A DNA stretch of 64,000 nt from Mesodorylaimus sp. YZB2_4 (lineage: Eukaryota; Nematoda; Enoplea; Dorylaimida; Dorylaimidae), in NCBI GenBank assembly GCA_030248295.1, contig JASANH010000976.1, forward strand, positions 434,001-498,000. The letters are read 5' to 3'. Made by a program: the position numbers and the translations under genes. Shown here piece by piece: positions 1 to 11,971 of the stretch; within the stretch, counting starts at the first letter, position 1, and each line of letters begins with the position of its first letter. Under the pieces are notes generated by a model. The model was not told the origin of the DNA. It did not search any database and saw only the letters and a list, made by a program, of their open reading frames with translations.

Positions 1-694
1 AATGCGGCCACCTTCCTCGGTGTGTGGATCTGCCCATCGGCCTTTCGGAACTGACGCACCATTCCCAGATCGAGCACGAACACGCGACGCGTTTGTGGCG
101 GTCGTCCGATCGCAAAGTTCTCTGGCTTCACGTCGCGGTGCAGATACCTGGAAGGAGAGGCGTGTCAAACCGATATCTCGGTCGCAGGCAGCTCACCCAC
201 AAGACTTACCCGCAATCGTGCAGTTCACGCATTCCGGCTAGCGTCTCGATTCCGATGTGCAGGCACGTTCGCAGCGAGAAGCGTCCTCCGGCCGACGGCG
301 GTAGCTTTTCGCGCAGCTTCTCGAGATTCTGGCCAACCATGGTCATGCAGAGGTAGGCGTAGTCGCCACGGGGTCCGCGTCCGCAGTCGAGGAACAAGGT
401 CGAGTGCTTGCATCCAGATTCCGTCATCTTCTTCATCACGATCACCTCCCACTTCAGCACGTGCACCACCGCCGAATTGTGTTCCACCTAAACAGAGGTG
501 CCGATGTCACATTTATCCCGAATCAAAAGGGTCAATCTTACCTTGCACGCGCCCGGGCTGTTGTTGTTGTTCATGTCTTGCACTTCGTAGACAGCCCCAA
601 AGGCACCCTGACCGAGCTTCTTGACGATCGACCACCGGTTGTTCAACACTTCGCCCACTTTCGGGTGCCAGCCTTCGGGAGCGCCACTAGCCAT
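1..694 (-). CDS. Tau-tubulin-kinase/CK1-like protein kinase, 5' part only
   Basis: Predicted exons are 542..694, 210..487 and 1..147, read on the minus strand. They join in phase through GT-AG introns of 54 and 62 nt, and the gene runs off the window edge. The start is the ATG at 694. The product shows the N lobe and half of the C lobe of a kinase: a glycine loop (GQGAFGAVYEV), the ATP-binding lysine in GACKV, the catalytic loop HRDVKPENFAIG and a DLG in place of DFG followed by MVRQF. The loop KPENFAIGRPP and the DLG are typical of the CK1/TTBK-like group that is greatly expanded in nematodes. Substrate and role are unknown. Family is confident; orthology to a named gene is not. Confidence 0.87.
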
Positions 695-1853
695 CGCTTA
701 CCAATCACACTCGGACCGACGGCACCTTCTTCTCGTGTGCGCACTCACGACTGACAACCTCAGACCCAGGCAAGGGTTTATATGGACAGGAGCAGTGTAA
801 AGTCGAGAAGGCGGATCGAAAGATGGTTGCTCCTTTACCCTCTCACGAGTTCGAATGTCACCTTGTGGCTGTTCTGGGTTTTTTGCATGAAGCAAAATCT
901 CCACAGCACCGTCACTCCCTCCAATAAGACTAGCCCTGACGGTACTGGTACAAACTTTGAAAGTGCATTTCCGCACTATCAGTAGCAAGCGAACGAACAC
1001 TGTCAGGTGCTGTATGTGAGCACTTGGGCCCCCGTCTTGTGCGCAGAAGTCGGTAAGCTTGTTCACGGCCAGTTTCTAGGGCTTTCCGAGAGCTCAGTTT
1101 TTTGGCGAAGGGCGGGCAGGGTGCTGGACTGTTTGCGTGGCTGCCAGCTAGAGTTTTGGACGATGATTATCGTGATTGTTCAGTGGTCTAAACCCTCCAA
1201 TCTGTGAGAGCTTTGAGAGTACAGACTAATTATAAACTAACTGTAAAGTATCTCAGTCTCCTCAATTACAGACTGTAATACGACGGGCTTCGTACAACTA
1301 TTGGAGCTTTTGCAACACGCCAAAAACTCAGGGCAGCCAACCGAGTCTTTTGACCTAGTCCATGACTGAAACGTCACCCGGACGGGTAAGGCTCCCAGCT
1401 GTCGGCTCCGTGCAGACTATCGATTGCCAGTCTAGCCTCTACAGTACAAGACTAACGATAAGACTCCTCAGTTAAGTCATGCCAGCCCCGCAATAAATTT
1501 GAAGGCCCACTTTATCACTGAAGAAAATACATCCGACTAGGATGCCGCTGGCCGCTTTGGACCAGAGTTACGATATAACTATGTTCTCGAGTTTGAGGCG
1601 GCCTGCAGAGTTGGCTCTGACATCCACCAACTGAGAGCGTGCAGCGACTAACGTTACGAAATTTTGAGTTGGTATTATTGGTCGACAGTTCTGAGTAAGA
1701 CCCGCTGAAGTAACTCCCGCTGAATTTTTATACAGCTTTATAACTACGAAATGCGGATACAATGAAGAACACTTTTCCCACAACAGAAGGTTATGCAGCG
1801 TATTTTTACACGCTAGTGGCACATGCCTTACGCCTAAGCATACAACAGTACTG
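695..1853. other. Intergenic, no gene recognised
   Basis: Only short open frames without recognisable motifs or splice-compatible partners are present. The kinase promoter should lie just above 694 on the minus strand; no clear TATA box was seen in that orientation. Confidence 0.5.
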
Positions 1854-2427
1854 CTAGGTACCAGTGCTGTCCTGTAGAGTTTTATGCAGAAAATCGTCCT
1901 CGACGACCTCGAGATGAATTGCCCTGGTTGCGGTGCATGTGAATAGGCAGATCCATCGCTTTTTTCTTCTTAATTGTAACTGTGAGCGGACCAAGGTAGT
2001 TGACCCAAATGGTGTGAAGACATTGACTCGTTCTTGTGTTAAGCTTGGAGATTCTGGCGCAGGAAATGGACCTCCATCGAGCTTTTTGCACTGACGGTGA
2101 GTGCAGCGACGAATGACATTGAACACAACTTGTGATTCAAAAGCGTTGGCGAAGATGAGCGAGCCTCTGTGCCGTTCCAGCGTGACACAGTTGAGCGTGA
2201 ATGTGCACGATTATCAACTTCGCAAGTTCAGAAGTTTCCTCGATAGCAGGATTGGGTTCTTTGCCTCTTCGTTTAGACGAGCGTGTGTTATCCGACCTCG
2301 ATCTCGAATCAGACCCTTGACATCCAGTTCTAGCAGGATTCGTCCAACGTGTACAAATTCCCCGCATTCTAGACGTTGTAGTTCTTCTCAGAATGCAATT
2401 TTCGAACTCTTGATACGCTTTGGACAA
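1854..2427 (-). pseudogene. BEL/Pao retrotransposon integrase remnant
   Basis: Minus-strand translation gives two pieces in different frames. The upstream piece (2137..2427) resembles the H2C2 zinc-binding part of BEL/Pao integrases, with ELAKLIIVHIHAQLCHAG followed by LAHLRQRF. The downstream piece (1854..2091) carries RWICLFTCTATRAIHLEVVED, the start of the integrase core of this superfamily. Frameshifts separate the two, and the shorter overlapping frame at 1882..2091 holds the residues just before the core, so at least one indel has occurred. No LTRs, reverse transcriptase or RNase H could be identified nearby. This is an old, truncated, non-functional copy. A weak minus-strand frame at 2542..2781 may belong to the same element but carries no motif I recognise. 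Confidence 0.8.
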
Positions 2428-2789
2428 AGTATGACCCGTTGGCCATGAGAAGGCGCTTGCGCACTTTTGCAGTCAAAGTGTTCATCTCCTTGGGACTCAA
2501 TTTTTGATATCGCATTACCCCAGGGGATACGGGGGCGCACTTCAGGGTGAAAGCCTGCAGTGTTTATCAGTGATCAGGTCTTTCGAGGACCGCCGTAAAG
2601 AATGGTGGCACGCCAAGACTAAAAGAGCATTAACAGTATCTTCGAGAACCGCGTCTCTCCAGTTGTTTGGCGCCGACTTCTCCGGCTCACCGATTAGGAT
2701 CCTGATGTAACAGTCTCGTTGTGGCACCACAAAAGTTTTACCTGGTCGCGAATTGAACCAGTCGCCTGTATATGCGCACATGCTTGGCC

Positions 2790-3954
2790 AGAAGCGGCTA
2801 TGAACCGGGCCTAGTACGATGTGATGTTCAAATTACTAGCGTGGTCGACGTTAGTCTCGATTTTTCCTCCTCATTGCGAATAAAGTATAGCACTTATGGG
2901 AATTCGCTACGAAACCAATAGGATGCTCTTTGTAGTACGAATTCGAGGACTTCCATATACGAACGGACAATAGGATTCGTATAGCGTACGAGGCATAAGG
3001 CAGTGTATGCAGTCAAACACCTGGCAGCCGATTGCTTTGAATAGGAGAACCTGGCTTATCGTACTCGATGCTCGGGACATATTTGATCAGAGGTCAGTTT
3101 CGAAAACAGCTAATAAAGACTCGTCTAGGTTCGTTTGAACAACGGGTATAGATGGGCTATATTGTTTGTCTCGAGCTATGAATATAAAGCAGCCTCCTGT
3201 GCAGAGTCAGTATGGTAATCTCTGTAAGGAACGGTATGCGTGGTAGGCGTCTGCCGTGTTTAGCCTACATTTCACTCGCCTACCTGCATCTCGTTATGCT
3301 AATTAGAATAAGCTATGGCATTGCAAAAAATGTCTTTAAGATCCAGTCTACGATGACGATGAGGCGAAGATGCGTTAGTGGGCATTATTTGGTTCGGCGT
3401 GAGGAGTGTGGCCCATGGTTCTGAGAGGTAAGAGTGGATAACAGCGGTGTAAGAGAAGCTGCGCGGAGGCTCTTAAGTAGTAGTGCCGCAGGTCACTGAC
3501 ATTAGGTTACCTGCTCGCTGCTACTTGAGATTGCTGCCAGCTAGTCGACTGACTTGTGGTGCAAATGGCGGTTGTATAATGGCATTGTTGTGGATAATGT
3601 GATCGTCAAGGTGGCTATGTCTCGCACTGAAAATGTTGATTCTTCCCTGGTTTTAGCCCCTACTTATTAAACGCATTTTGCTTCACGGTCAGTGCCAGCA
3701 CTTTATTCGGGCGATCATCAAGACAGTCTCACAACCTTCTGCCATGCAGCACTATACTATAGTTATCCATCGCTCACCTTGTTTACATCATACGACAAAC
3801 TTTACTTTTCACCAAAGCACCACCATCTTTTTCGGAATCGTTATGACGACGTGCTAGCCCGGCTTGGAGTATGGCTGAGTCGAATTTTGGTGTGAGCATG
3901 CTGTGATAAACCAAAGAGACAGATCGGGCAAAAATGACCTGCTTACTAGTAGGC
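2790..3954. other. Intergenic, no gene recognised
   Basis: No protein frame with recognisable motifs or coherent splice sites was found. The 3' untranslated region of the downstream phosphatase gene (minus strand) should lie just below 3955. Confidence 0.45.
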
Positions 3955-6648
3955 TTACTTGTCATTTCCAGGCTTGACTTTGATGCGGAACACTCCGTAG
4001 ACCGGTTTATGATCGGAGCTTACAATGGAAGGCACGCTGTCATATAGCACAGTTTCGAGTGTCTCATCCAGATTTCCTGAGCCATGATCTTTTACACGAT
4101 ACAGAATACGGTCCTAGAATTGGCGTGGTTCAATGAGGAATCATGAACAATACTAGCCTAGACGTACTGCACAAACGATTGGGGCAGAGATACGCAGGTT
4201 TCTCTGCTGTTGCGGCAACATAATAAAGCAGAGCATGTCTAGGCGGGGCAAACCTACAGTACCTAGGTCTGACGGTAACATGACCAAAGACCACGTTAGA
4301 CAGATGGCGCACTGAGCAATAGGCTGCACCGATCTATATCTGCAGGACACCTACTGTGTAAGCAGGCACCCTGTTCTTCGCTGATGTGTCGAAGACGCTG
4401 GTACCGATGTCGTATTTGTAAGTTGGCGTAAAACGCACAGGTTGTTCGTGAAATTTTAGAAACAGCTTGCCTAAATAGAATGGCAAATCAAGAGATTATA
4501 TGCCAGAAGGTCAGACTCGCAGTAACAGTGAGCCTGGTACCTGCAATCAACTCGCGCTTGAGTTGGTCTTTCTCCATCAGCACTGCGTAATCCATGCACG
4601 AAGTGGCACAAGCTGCGCGAATCAATCCTTCGACAACACTTCTCTTCTCGTCAAGCCTAAAACAAAGGCATCACTGACTGCAAGCCACTGTAAGTGCTGT
4701 GTGTAGGTCCTATTGCGGAGTAGTCTACAGTATGCCTGCAATGCTGAAAGTACTTTTATGAATGTACTTGCCTGAAATTCAAGTCTCCTGCCCAGAATAC
4801 CACGTCGGCATTTTCCAGCACGTGTGATCCCCGCCAACCGAAGCTTTTCCAGAACAAGGATTGTACTATGCGGTGATAATCTCTGATTCGCCCATTTGGA
4901 TCTGGGCCATCTATAGGTAGAAAACCAGATCTAACAGTCATTATACGAAACGTGATCGTCGTGTCTGTTAGAGGTGGCCAAGGAGCCGCAGATCTCATGT
5001 TGAGGGCAAGCAAACGCACAACTTACAGCTAAGATAACTTACAGCTAAGATGAGATGAAATAAAAAGGAGGGTTGTACCAAACAGTTTGAACCCGATCGC
5101 GATGGCGCCTTTGGTTTTGACATTGGATACGATTCGAGTACTTTTTGAACAGTGAGCCACTCCTTTAATGAAGAGCGTATTAGTTAAAGCGGAGTGCAGT
5201 AACAGTTGTGGGCGCTTGCATTACGCCATCCCCATATGACCCTCGCATCACCCACTCAGCTTACTGGATAAGAACCATATCAATTCCCGGCGGACAAATA
5301 CAGCCAAATGCTGCACGCCTAATGACACCGAATGGAATAGTACTTGTTTGCATGGCCAAAGACATTGCTGCAACTTGGATTCCCATTCTTTGAAGCCATT
5401 GCTGGAATTGACAAAAACAGTTCTCGGATCCTTATCAGTGATTAAAAAACTGCAGGGTGATAATAACATACGGATTGAAAACTGCTTCCTGAATGCCCAC
5501 TGCGTAAATATCCGCGGTCATGTGCATGCTCTCTGGAAAGAGCCAGTCAGCTAGCACTTTCGATGGAACGTCCTGAAAAGTTAGAGCTGAATGTGTCACA
5601 CAATGGACACTTGACACAAAGAATGACAAGTGCCCCGAAGTAGCTTGGTGCATCCGAAGTCTTCGGCGGGCTGCGCGCAGACCCCTACGTGAACTAGTAA
5701 CGTAAATCAGTTATCGCTATTTGTCAAACTATCAAATGGTCTCTTTTTTAGAAAGTTGCTAAGAGCAAGTCAACCACGAAACCGTCGCTAATAAACAACT
5801 TTCTTCAGGCGCGAGGGGACAATAGACACCCCAGCGCACCCACATTTCCCAACACGTGAGAGAACCCGAAGTGAAATAGCCTTGGATTATTAACTCCATT
5901 TAGCAGGCAGCCCCCTCCCCCCTAGTCTACTGTACCTGTCCGGCCATGTTCCACGTTCCAACAAACACGTTGACCTTGCCATCGGGAAAGCATCGTTCCA
6001 CTTCATCGTGATCGTGAAAAGCATTCATTCTCGCATTCTTCACAAAGAGGTAGTTCCTGAAAGCTGATAGATTAGCTAGGCATGAAGACGAGATATGATC
6101 GCTGACTTGTTCATGCCCCTCCTTGCTTCTTGACTGGATATCCGTGGTAGTATGGTGCTCCTGATCGATTGTATGGTATCGTTATCACCAGACTTCCCTT
6201 CGAAAAGAGACATGCTGTGTCCTTGATCACTGAATGGTGTGTCAGGAGATACGAGAACACAATCACTCGAGTCAGCCTTGGGCAGGGTCATCCTTCTGTT
6301 CCCGCCGGCACTAACTGATCGCTTTCGTTCTTCCATTTTTGATACTGGTTCCAAATCTTCAGACGCTGCCGATCGGTCCAGGTCGTCGATAGAAACTTGG
6401 GAGAATTGAGAATTGAGACCCGGTTCAGTTTCCGGCATTATGGAGCTGATTGCATTGCAGCTATTGGAATTGTGAAGTTGAAGAGGGGCTTCCACAGGCA
6501 CCAGTAGGGACGCAGGTGAAAGTTTCTGAGCTATTTTTTTCGATATACCCGTTTTTCTTCGCCCAGCCAGACTTCCCATGCTAGCACTCGGATGCAGAGG
6601 TGGAAGCGACGTGTAATTGATTCTTCCATTGGGAGTTGATGAACCCAT
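3955..6648 (-). CDS. INPP5E: Inositol polyphosphate 5-phosphatase, INPP5E type
   Basis: Nine exons on the minus strand: 6107..6648, 5936..6056, 5472..5572, 5265..5401, 5043..5162, 4772..4910, 4541..4656, 4355..4470, 3955..4113. They total 1551 nt (516 aa) and remain in phase. The first ~200 residues are Ser/Pro-rich and poorly conserved. The catalytic domain follows with WNMAGQ (~217), FWAGDLNFR (~380), PTYKYDIGT, PAYTDRILYR (~461) and SSDHKPVYG (~498), all marks of Mg-dependent 5-phosphatases. These remove the 5-phosphate from PI(4,5)P2 and PI(3,4,5)P3; INPP5E acts at cilia and Golgi membranes. Order and spacing match INPP5E better than OCRL or synaptojanin. Human INPP5E ends in a prenylation CaaX box; this protein ends GNDK and lacks it. 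Intron 6 is GC-AG. The start is the first ATG in the exon 1 frame. Confidence 0.93.
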
Positions 6649-7011
6649 CTCCAAGATGATTTATCAACCCGTTTTCATGGCGGGAGTTTAAAATATTAGT
6701 TATGTAATATCATAAAAATCTGATGTAGCGCGATAAACTCGACTGGCGAGGTCAATGCGGCCTTTCGTTCTTCCGTCTGTGATTAGACTTGTTGCCATAG
6801 CGACTCTTCTACGCTGGTGCCATCGCCGCAGTTATTTGAATTCGCGCCCTTTCAGCACTGATCAGTCCAGGAAGATGGAAACGTGAGACGATCGGAAGTA
6901 GAAGTTGCGAAGCTGCAAAGTTGCAAATTTTTATTTTTTGATCCTTCTACTCCTGCCTGCAGTAGCTCGTCACTGCACGAATCACTACTTTCGTTAAAAT
7001 ATGTATTTATG

Positions 7012-7048
7012 TACAGTAGATATGCCATCAAAGGGCATATCTACTGTA
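7012..7048. repeat. Perfect 15-bp inverted repeat
   Basis: TACAGTAGATATGCC is followed after 7 nt by its exact reverse complement. It could be a hairpin or the scar of a small transposon; too short on its own to call a microRNA precursor. Confidence 0.75.
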
Positions 7049-7201
7049 TTCACCTGATCTGTACATGGAAATACTAACCTAGTAGCACGCTAGTCGTCCC
7101 ATGGGGGCATGACAGTGTCGCTTGTTGATGAGGACATACAGATAGGATCAGTCAGTACGCGTGGGTGACGCATGAACAACCACTGTAAGGCTAGCGCGAA
7201 G

Positions 7202-7257
7202 CATCACGGTGGTGCACAGTGATCACAGTGGTTTCTGTGAGAGACACCACCGTGATG
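7202..7257. repeat. Perfect 13-bp inverted repeat
   Basis: CATCACGGTGGTG is matched by CACCACCGTGATG after a 30-nt spacer, and the spacer itself contains a CACAGTGATCACAGTG near-palindrome. Function is unknown. Confidence 0.7.
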
Positions 7258-7689
7258 ACTGCCTATATGTGTACCGCTCTAACTTAAAACCCTGTCATTT
7301 CAATGATTTCAAACGTTTCAATGATCAAACATTTCAATGATCACAGGCCTGCGGCTGTGCGTAGCCAGAAATCCCCAAGTAATGCTGATGAGCCTACACC
7401 ACATCAGGTCAAAGCCACGCTATTGCCCTGGTTACGATCAAAAGCAAAGCATGCATGCACAAGAGTCTTGGGTAAGAAGACAAGAGAAATGCACCCTGTT
7501 TATTCTCATTGTCGTCACTTCGCCAGTAAATCAAAGGATAAGCGAAGCCGTAGTGATAAAGTTTCAAATCGCAGACAATCGTTTGCAAAGCCAAGTTAGC
7601 CATGCTTGTTGCTATCGACTAAGGGACAAAAGCAGCAAGCACAAGGATACAAGAGACAAAGGAATCTTCAAGGGGGCTGCTACACCTGC

Positions 7690-8220
7690 TGGGTCACTTT
7701 TTGTTATTACTTGCACAGAGTGTCATGGCAGGATCTTTTGTTTGCAGAAGTATTGGTTTGAGTCATCACGGCCACAGATCGATCAAGTTCTTGATTACCT
7801 CTTGATCAATGAATCATTTTTGGTGGGTAGGGCGTAAGCCTGTCACAGTGGTCAAGAAAACCGAATAGTCGTCCGGTGATGTCTATCAGAGGCGGAAAGT
7901 GTGCTCGAGGCGGGCTGGTCGAATCTTGTGATGCGTATAGAAACTCTGCGCGGACGAAATGAACTAATGCTCATGTTTTTACCACATTACCAACAGCAGT
8001 ATGCTCACTCGAGGTAAAGGGACCCATTATGCATGATTGACCTGGCCGCGAGTCACTTTGCCTGGTGTGAGACGAACCCACCAAACGGGGTCGATTGATC
8101 AATAGGTATTCAAAGGGTGATCGATCTCTGGCTGTGCTGGCCGAAACCTGTTTGCGCACACAGAACAATTCTACTTCAATGTCTCCATGTATGACGCATG
8201 TGTAACTAAAAGGTATGTGC
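7690..8220. repeat. Diverged inverted pair of a repeat
   Basis: The plus strand near 7700..7830 and the minus strand near 8060..8220 encode similar stretches: each has a cysteine-containing segment, then a short gap, then YLLIN, then LVG, in the same order and at nearly the same spacing. At DNA level the cores share AGATCGATCA, TTGATCAAT and TTTGGTGGGT. This indicates two old copies of one element facing each other, or the two arms of one inverted-repeat element. No known coding domain is recognised. Confidence 0.5.
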
Positions 8221-8976
8221 GGCTGGGTGTAGAAGTTTATGCCGATTTGGGTGCATGGCCTTTGTCTGTTTGTCATTGGTGGAGTACTGTAGACGCATGT
8301 CTTACACACTCTGTAGGTGAGCTCTGATGACCTTAAATTTCGGCCACAAGTTTTACCAAATAGCATTTTTCTAGCTCATACTTTCGAGTAATAAACTTAA
8401 AGTGCATTCGGCATCTTACAATATATAACTACTGCAAGGTGTGATATGCTATCGATCTAAATCTCGTTATGGTCGTACAGGAAACCTTGCCAGTTTGTCT
8501 GGGAGCAGAACACTCAGCCTCAAGAAACGTTGTATTGTTTAGTGTGCCGAGGCATCGAGTTCGAGTGTGGGCCAGCTATTCCATTGGCGTTAACCCGTTT
8601 CAAGAGTTCTGGTTTCTTTGCTTTTCTGTAAGCTTACGTACTGGTGGCGGACAGTCGGAATCTGAATTTCCTCTGCTCTTTTAGCTAGAATAGTAGAGGT
8701 GAGACTGGGGATGGAGATGTTGCATGGGAGATAAACCACGTGTCCCGAAAATAGGGCCTCCATTGAGGGGGGGATGACAGATTGATTTGAGCAAAGGGTT
8801 TTATTGAGATAGTGGTGAGTAATGGTGGATAAAAGGTGTTTCCGGTTTGACGCCATAAGCAGGAAGGGAAGGAGGGATGGTGGAATGTGCCCGCTTTTTT
8901 GCTCAGCTTATTTCCCACAGGCCCAGTAAAAGCCATCAGCGGCGGCGGTAGGGTGGCCTGGCTCGACTCGATAGCT

Positions 8977-8986
8977 TATATAAAAG
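8977..8986 (+). promoter_or_regulatory. TATA box
   Basis: TATATAAAAG is a close match to the consensus and lies about 540 nt before the ATG of the four-helix membrane protein gene at 9523. It could be that gene's promoter if its 5' leader is long or spliced. Confidence 0.4.
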
Positions 8987-9522
8987 CGTTTTCGCGAACG
9001 ACAGCTGAGCTCGCATTCAACGCTTGTTGGCTGGAGACGAATGGTCGAATGCGTTCGGCCTATTTAGCCAAGACTAGGGCCCACTAAAAACGCCAGGCAA
9101 TTTCTTATATCATTTGAGTTTAGGCTCACTCGATTATTCGCCAACTCGATGTGTTAAAAAGAAAATCATTAGTCCTCAACGTCGGCGTCAATGAGCCCAG
9201 CATTGCTCCTTTTGAAACGTGACCAGGAAATTTTTTTTCTTGCGACGATATAGCACCCCGTGGCCAAAATTGCTTCTCATTTCGATCAGCTTACGAAGCA
9301 GATAATTGGTTTATGATGCCTCGAGCTTATTCGGTTTGATTGAAAAAGTTACACTTTCGAATTGCCACAAGTGTAGCCTGATACATTAGAACAGAGACAA
9401 AGTGCCATCCTCGCGGAACCAGAAATCTGTTACGTCCGTCTACCAGAGAATTTGTTCTGATCAGTGTTTTTTAAGCGTTTCAAAAAGTGATTCGATTCGG
9501 CATTTTTCGCTTATAAATAAGA

Positions 9523-11971
9523 ATGGCTAGTCCGTGCCAGCGACTGCGCGTGGACATGGAAGGATTGAACGTCCTCAATGAGAAGACTTACCACCGCGTG
9601 TTGTGGGAACGACGTATCATGTTCCTCAGCACGACGCTGTGCATTGTGTGTATTTTCATATTTGTCATTGGTAAGGAGGTAGGGACGGGCGGTCCATCAC
9701 CAACGGTCTGGTGGGACTGTGGCCAAAGGGATGTCACTGGAGCTCGTGGATACTGGCGCCAGTTGTGTCCAGCCTGTCCATCGGGTCCCATTTTATGCAT
9801 TGCCAGTCCCTTGTACTATTCACATTATCTGAGGGTGTTCGCCTGCTGTGCTATCCCTGCCAATTTGCGCACACTCAGGTTATGTTTCAGCCGTAGCAAC
9901 CACTTCGTGGGCAATATTCGATGTGCACGATGAGCGTATGAACGTGACCGTGTGTTTACATTTGGGCATATGGGGCGAATGGAGAATTGAAAAAGATTCT
10001 GAAACTAGTGAAACGAAAAAAGGTAATTTAAGAAGAAAATGGCATTCTTGTTTATTCAGTCAATTTTCCAAAAGGACTGCCGCCTTGGTCCTGCATAGGT
10101 TATAGCCCTTTGCTAATGTTTTCATAACATAAGTTTCGATTGGCCGTGACATTCTCCAACACTTTTTCTTGCATTTCCGATGACAGTTTCTGCGATAGTT
10201 AGGAAAGAAATGGTTTGTGGCGGCTTAGTCAATCAAACTAATCTTGAGCGAGGAAAAAGCAATGCTAGCTGACGGACGAAAGGGTCCTTGTTCCTTCTGG
10301 TTAGCTCTACCGGAATGTGACAAACGAGCCTCACGCAATTGATTCGATGTTATTCTATGGCTTCTGGCCCTCGGACAAGGTGGATAAGGGAAATTCAGAG
10401 GCGGTATGCAGTGAGATGAAATGGCGAGCGTCAGTCGGTGGGTCCCAATGGCTTTGTTGTAAATGGCCTTCATTAAGTTGGATCTTGATTAGGGGGACTC
10501 ATTATCTTTGATAGAATGCACGGGGGCCTCGATGCCAACGTGCTCCTAGTTCTCACGACTCGGTACGGTTCCATCGAGCCGCTATCGTAATCCCCGCTCT
10601 CCCAGGATCAAACCCTCGTGCCAGACGGTGACTCCACTTGTCATGCGAGACCAATAGAAGGCGACTGGTCGACTAATTTCAATGTTGCTAGGCAAAAGGG
10701 CAATTGTCGAATATGAAATTGCTGTAGGGACCTGTTCGCGTGACTGATTAAGAAGCGTAATTTGAATGTTTGTCCCCTTTCCCTTTGTCAATACCAATCA
10801 TAGGGCGCAAAGAAAAGTCAAAAATTTCTTACTAAACAGACTTGTTTCACACGGCCACCCCGGGTGAAAGCTAGAAGGACAGCTGACTAGGCTTGTAAGG
10901 TGTAAATACAGCCGGTGCGGCAGCTGTCGATGTAGACAGCCCGACGAATTAGCAGCTAAAAAATAACATGTTTGCTTGCTTTTGGACGAGACGGATGTGA
11001 GGAATCAGGTGAAGCAAGGTGGTGTGAGGATTCATTTATAGGGGGAAAAAAATGAGCGAACTGAAAACTGCGCTTAGGTGTTAGAACATTGGCTGCAGGG
11101 CCAAAAAAGGATTTTTAACTTTGGCAGTGGTGGCCAATGCGAAAGGATAGAAATCTTGTCCCACTTCCAAAAACCTAAAGCAGGACTCAGAAATGACTTA
11201 TAAGACCTGATATCAAGGTTAAGAACAGACCACCCAAAAACCACTGTCTCGTTTTTTCCAGCGACTTGGATAAACCATTTCCCAGAACCACCTCCAGAAT
11301 ACTCAAGATTGACTGATGTGGATCTGCTGCGTGAGTATGCTTTACCCTGCGCCCATCCCGCATAATAACATTCTCCATTCCTATTTTAGATTACCACAGG
11401 ACGCAGGCGGTGTTCAGCATAGTGGGCTTTGTACTGATGCTTTTGGGCAATGGATTCGCCTTGTACAGCTTTAATCATCATCGCTACATGTACAAACGAT
11501 TGACATTCGGGTTGTTGGCATTCGTCGGTAAGTGGAAACTTGGAGTCTGTTGGGAACTAGGAAGACCCAGAGGGTCCCCTAGATCACATGTGCACATATT
11601 TCCGCAAGGCCAGGAGTAGCAGATGTCTGGGTCGTGGTATGCTGTCTCATTTCCTGCAAAATTACCACCCCCTCAATTTATGCCCCCATGACGCGTGTAA
11701 TCACTTTTCAGCCATGTGCGTATTGGTAGTGATCGAGGTACTCATAAATTCGGTGAACGAGTGGAAGGAGTTCACGGGCAAGCACAATCACCCCGAGTAC
11801 TACTTCCAGAGCATGTCGTACGGATACTCGACCTATTTGTCTTGGATTGTTTTCGCCGTTTACATCTTTGCTGCTTTCGTTTTTCTGGTCGGTGGCCGCA
11901 AGCAAAAAGGCGATCGCGCTGCTACGAAAGAGTTCGAAGAAGAGGACAGGCCAGTCAATCTGTGTACGTAA
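9523..11971 (+). CDS. Four-transmembrane claudin/PMP22-like protein
   Basis: Four exons: 9523..9670, 9891..10022, 11390..11527, 11712..11971 (678 nt, 225 aa), every junction in phase 1. The chain has a short cytoplasmic N terminus, TM1 (about 32-50), an extracellular loop with SW, one Cys and LGIWGEW, TM2 (about 100-120), TM3 (about 135-155), a second loop with NHPEYY and TM4 after YGYSTYLSWIVFAVY, then a charged tail. This topology and the tryptophan-rich first loop resemble the claudin/PMP22/EMP/TMEM47 and nematode Clc-like families of junction or channel-accessory proteins. The usual paired loop cysteines of claudins are not both present, so the exact family is uncertain. The intron of 1.37 kb (10023..11389) holds no recognisable element. 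Confidence 0.78.

Larger units (their letters stand above)
6649..8976. other. Intergenic, gene-free, with several inverted repeats
   Basis: No supported gene. The sequence holds two short perfect hairpins (7012..7048 and 7202..7257) and a pair of diverged inverted copies (about 7690..7830 and 8060..8220). Open frames here (for example a 166-codon frame from 7337) show no known motif and have composition like the surrounding non-coding DNA. Confidence 0.5.

Noticed and set aside
7337..7837. 166-codon plus-strand frame
   Set aside because: No motif or coding bias; part of it belongs to a repeat with an inverted copy nearby.
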